NCBI GenBank assembly: GCA_947472965.1
Contig: CANJEF010000064.1
Span: 1 to 6,834 of the forward strand
Reading direction: 5' to 3'
Origin: Sphingobacteriales bacterium
GTDB lineage: Bacteria > Bacteroidota > Bacteroidia > Chitinophagales > Chitinophagaceae
DNA length: 6,834 bases
The position numbers were made by a program, and so were the translations under genes. Below are positions 6,188 through 6,834 of this stretch, piece by piece (position 1 is the first letter of the stretch; the number at the start of each line of letters is the position of its first letter). The notes beneath the pieces were generated by a model. It saw only the letters and a program-made list of their open reading frames with translations. It was not told the DNA's origin and did no database searches.

Positions 6188-6232
6188 AATCAAGTAATTA
6201 AATTTCACTGTTATTAAATATCAATCTTGATT
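6188..6232. repeat. Spaced inverted repeat between the ROK and PIG-L genes
   Basis: AATCAAG (6188-6194) and CTTGATT (6226-6232) are perfect 7-bp complements separated by 31 nt of very AT-rich sequence. It could form a weak stem-loop after the ROK stop codon or bracket a binding site. There is no T run after the second arm, so it is a poor intrinsic terminator, and chance occurrence is possible. Confidence 0.2.
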
Positions 6233-6256
6233 TAGTTAAATTTTACCGTACCTTAA
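6227..6256 (+). promoter_or_regulatory. Candidate promoter for the PIG-L gene
   Basis: TTG (6227-6229) is followed after 19 nt by TACCTTAA (6249-6256), a two-mismatch version of TAnnTTTG at the right spacing. The -7 box ends 21 nt before ATG 6278. The spacing fits but the box is imperfect, so the support is modest. The TTG overlaps the right arm of the inverted repeat described for this gap. Confidence 0.3.
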
Positions 6257-6277
6257 TAATCACAAAAAACTGCCAAG

Positions 6278-6834
6278 ATGAAATTCATTAAAACATTGCT
6301 ACCCCTATTGTTAATGATCGCCTTTTTTACCCAACTAAGCTATGGCCAAACCACAGCCACTAAATCAAGAATCATTGTTATTGGTGCACACCCTGATGAT
6401 CCGGATGGAGATGCTGCCGGAACTGCTGCCTTGTTTGCAAGTATGGGACATGCCGTTAAGTTTCTAGCTGTCACCAATGGTGATGCTGGTCACCATGAAA
6501 TGCAAGGAAAACCATTAGCAGCAAGAAGGTATAAGGAAACACAGGAATCAGCAAAAAGAGTAGGCGTAACCTACGATGTACTTGATAACCATGATGGATT
6601 GCTTTTGCCAACAGTAGAAGTAAGACTTCAGATCATCAGAAAAATAAGGGACTGGCAAGCTGATGTGGTAATTGCGCCCAGACCTACCGACTATCACCCT
6701 GATCATAGATACACTGGGGTATTGGTGCAAGATGCAGCTTACATGGTAGCTGTTCCAAACATAGCGCCTGACGTTCCTGCACTAAGAAAAAATCCAGTGT
6801 TCCTTTATGCGCGTGACAGATTCCAAAGACCCAA
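6278..6834 (+). CDS. Secreted PIG-L/LmbE family deacetylase, 5' part
   Basis: The frame opens at ATG 6278 and runs off the right edge, giving 185 residues plus a partial codon. A signal peptide covers residues 1-23 ('LLMIAFFTQLSYGQ', cleavage probably near Gly23/Gln24). The PIG-L fold follows: 'IIVIGAHPDDPDGDAAGT' (32-49) with the zinc ligands His38 and Asp41, 'VTNGDAGHH' (65-73), 'LDNHDGLLLPT' (102-112), and 'APRPTDYHPDHRYTG' (133-147), where His143 is the expected third zinc ligand. These zinc enzymes remove N-acetyl groups from GlcNAc-containing or related compounds, and the substrate here is unknown. The visible part covers most of the catalytic core; exported members of this type are usually nearer 280-300 residues, so about 100 remain outside. 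It lies 105 nt after the ROK gene on the same strand and has a candidate promoter of its own. Confidence 0.9.
   Translation, partial: MKFIKTLLPLLLMIAFFTQLSYGQTTATKSRIIVIGAHPDDPDGDAAGTAALFASMGHAVKFLAVTNGDAGHHEMQGKPLAARRYKETQESAKRVGVTYDVLDNHDGLLLPTVEVRLQIIRKIRDWQADVVIAPRPTDYHPDHRYTGVLVQDAAYMVAVPNIAPDVPALRKNPVFLYARDRFQRP

Noticed and set aside
6548..6730. Minus-strand 60-codon ORF
   Set aside because: It is antisense to the PIG-L catalytic motifs and has no independent support.

Overview
The window looks like ordinary chromosomal DNA of a Bacteroidota bacterium, probably of the Chitinophagaceae/Sphingobacteriales kind. The evidence is AT-rich sequence, start codons without clear Shine-Dalgarno sites, a DUF6526 membrane protein, a secreted DUF1080 protein with the family's 'GCMDPKAINY...SCKY' tail, a DUF4197 protein, and promoter-like boxes of the Bacteroidota type (TTG, about 19-21 nt, TAnnTTTG). 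The taxonomic placement is inference. No rRNA, tRNA, CRISPR array, insertion sequence or phage gene was seen.

Layout. The left part reads on the + strand. It holds the 3' end of a PqqB-like metallo-beta-lactamase-fold hydrolase (1-179), a secreted DUF4197 protein (242-958), a metallophosphoesterase with a twin-arginine-like N-terminus (1028-1849), a membrane-anchored alpha/beta hydrolase that overlaps it by 4 bp (1846-2790), and a small unrecognised protein with a signal peptide and two hydrophobic segments (2876-3292). A minus-strand cluster faces it: DUF6526 membrane protein (5120-4692), secreted DUF1080 protein with a GTG start (4662-3805), and the wreck of an SGNH/GDSL-type hydrolase (3773-3284). 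The last carries an early stop, a frameshift and an internal deletion. Diverging from this cluster on the + strand are a ROK-family protein (5267-6172) and the start of a secreted PIG-L/LmbE deacetylase (6278 to the window edge).

How the genes may work together. The phosphoesterase and alpha/beta hydrolase are almost certainly co-transcribed and translationally coupled. The DUF6526, DUF1080 and SGNH genes are spaced 29 and 31 nt apart on one strand and probably formed one operon before the last gene decayed. DUF1080, SGNH esterase, ROK kinase and PIG-L deacetylase are all families that often act on carbohydrates or glycoconjugates. A loose sugar-processing theme is therefore possible, but the sequence does not establish a pathway.

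I found no convincing sign of a novel multi-gene system. The best second looks are the three-lesion SGNH pseudogene, the ROK protein lacking both the usual ExGH glutamate and the zinc cysteines, and the pair of mutually exclusive hairpins after the alpha/beta hydrolase.
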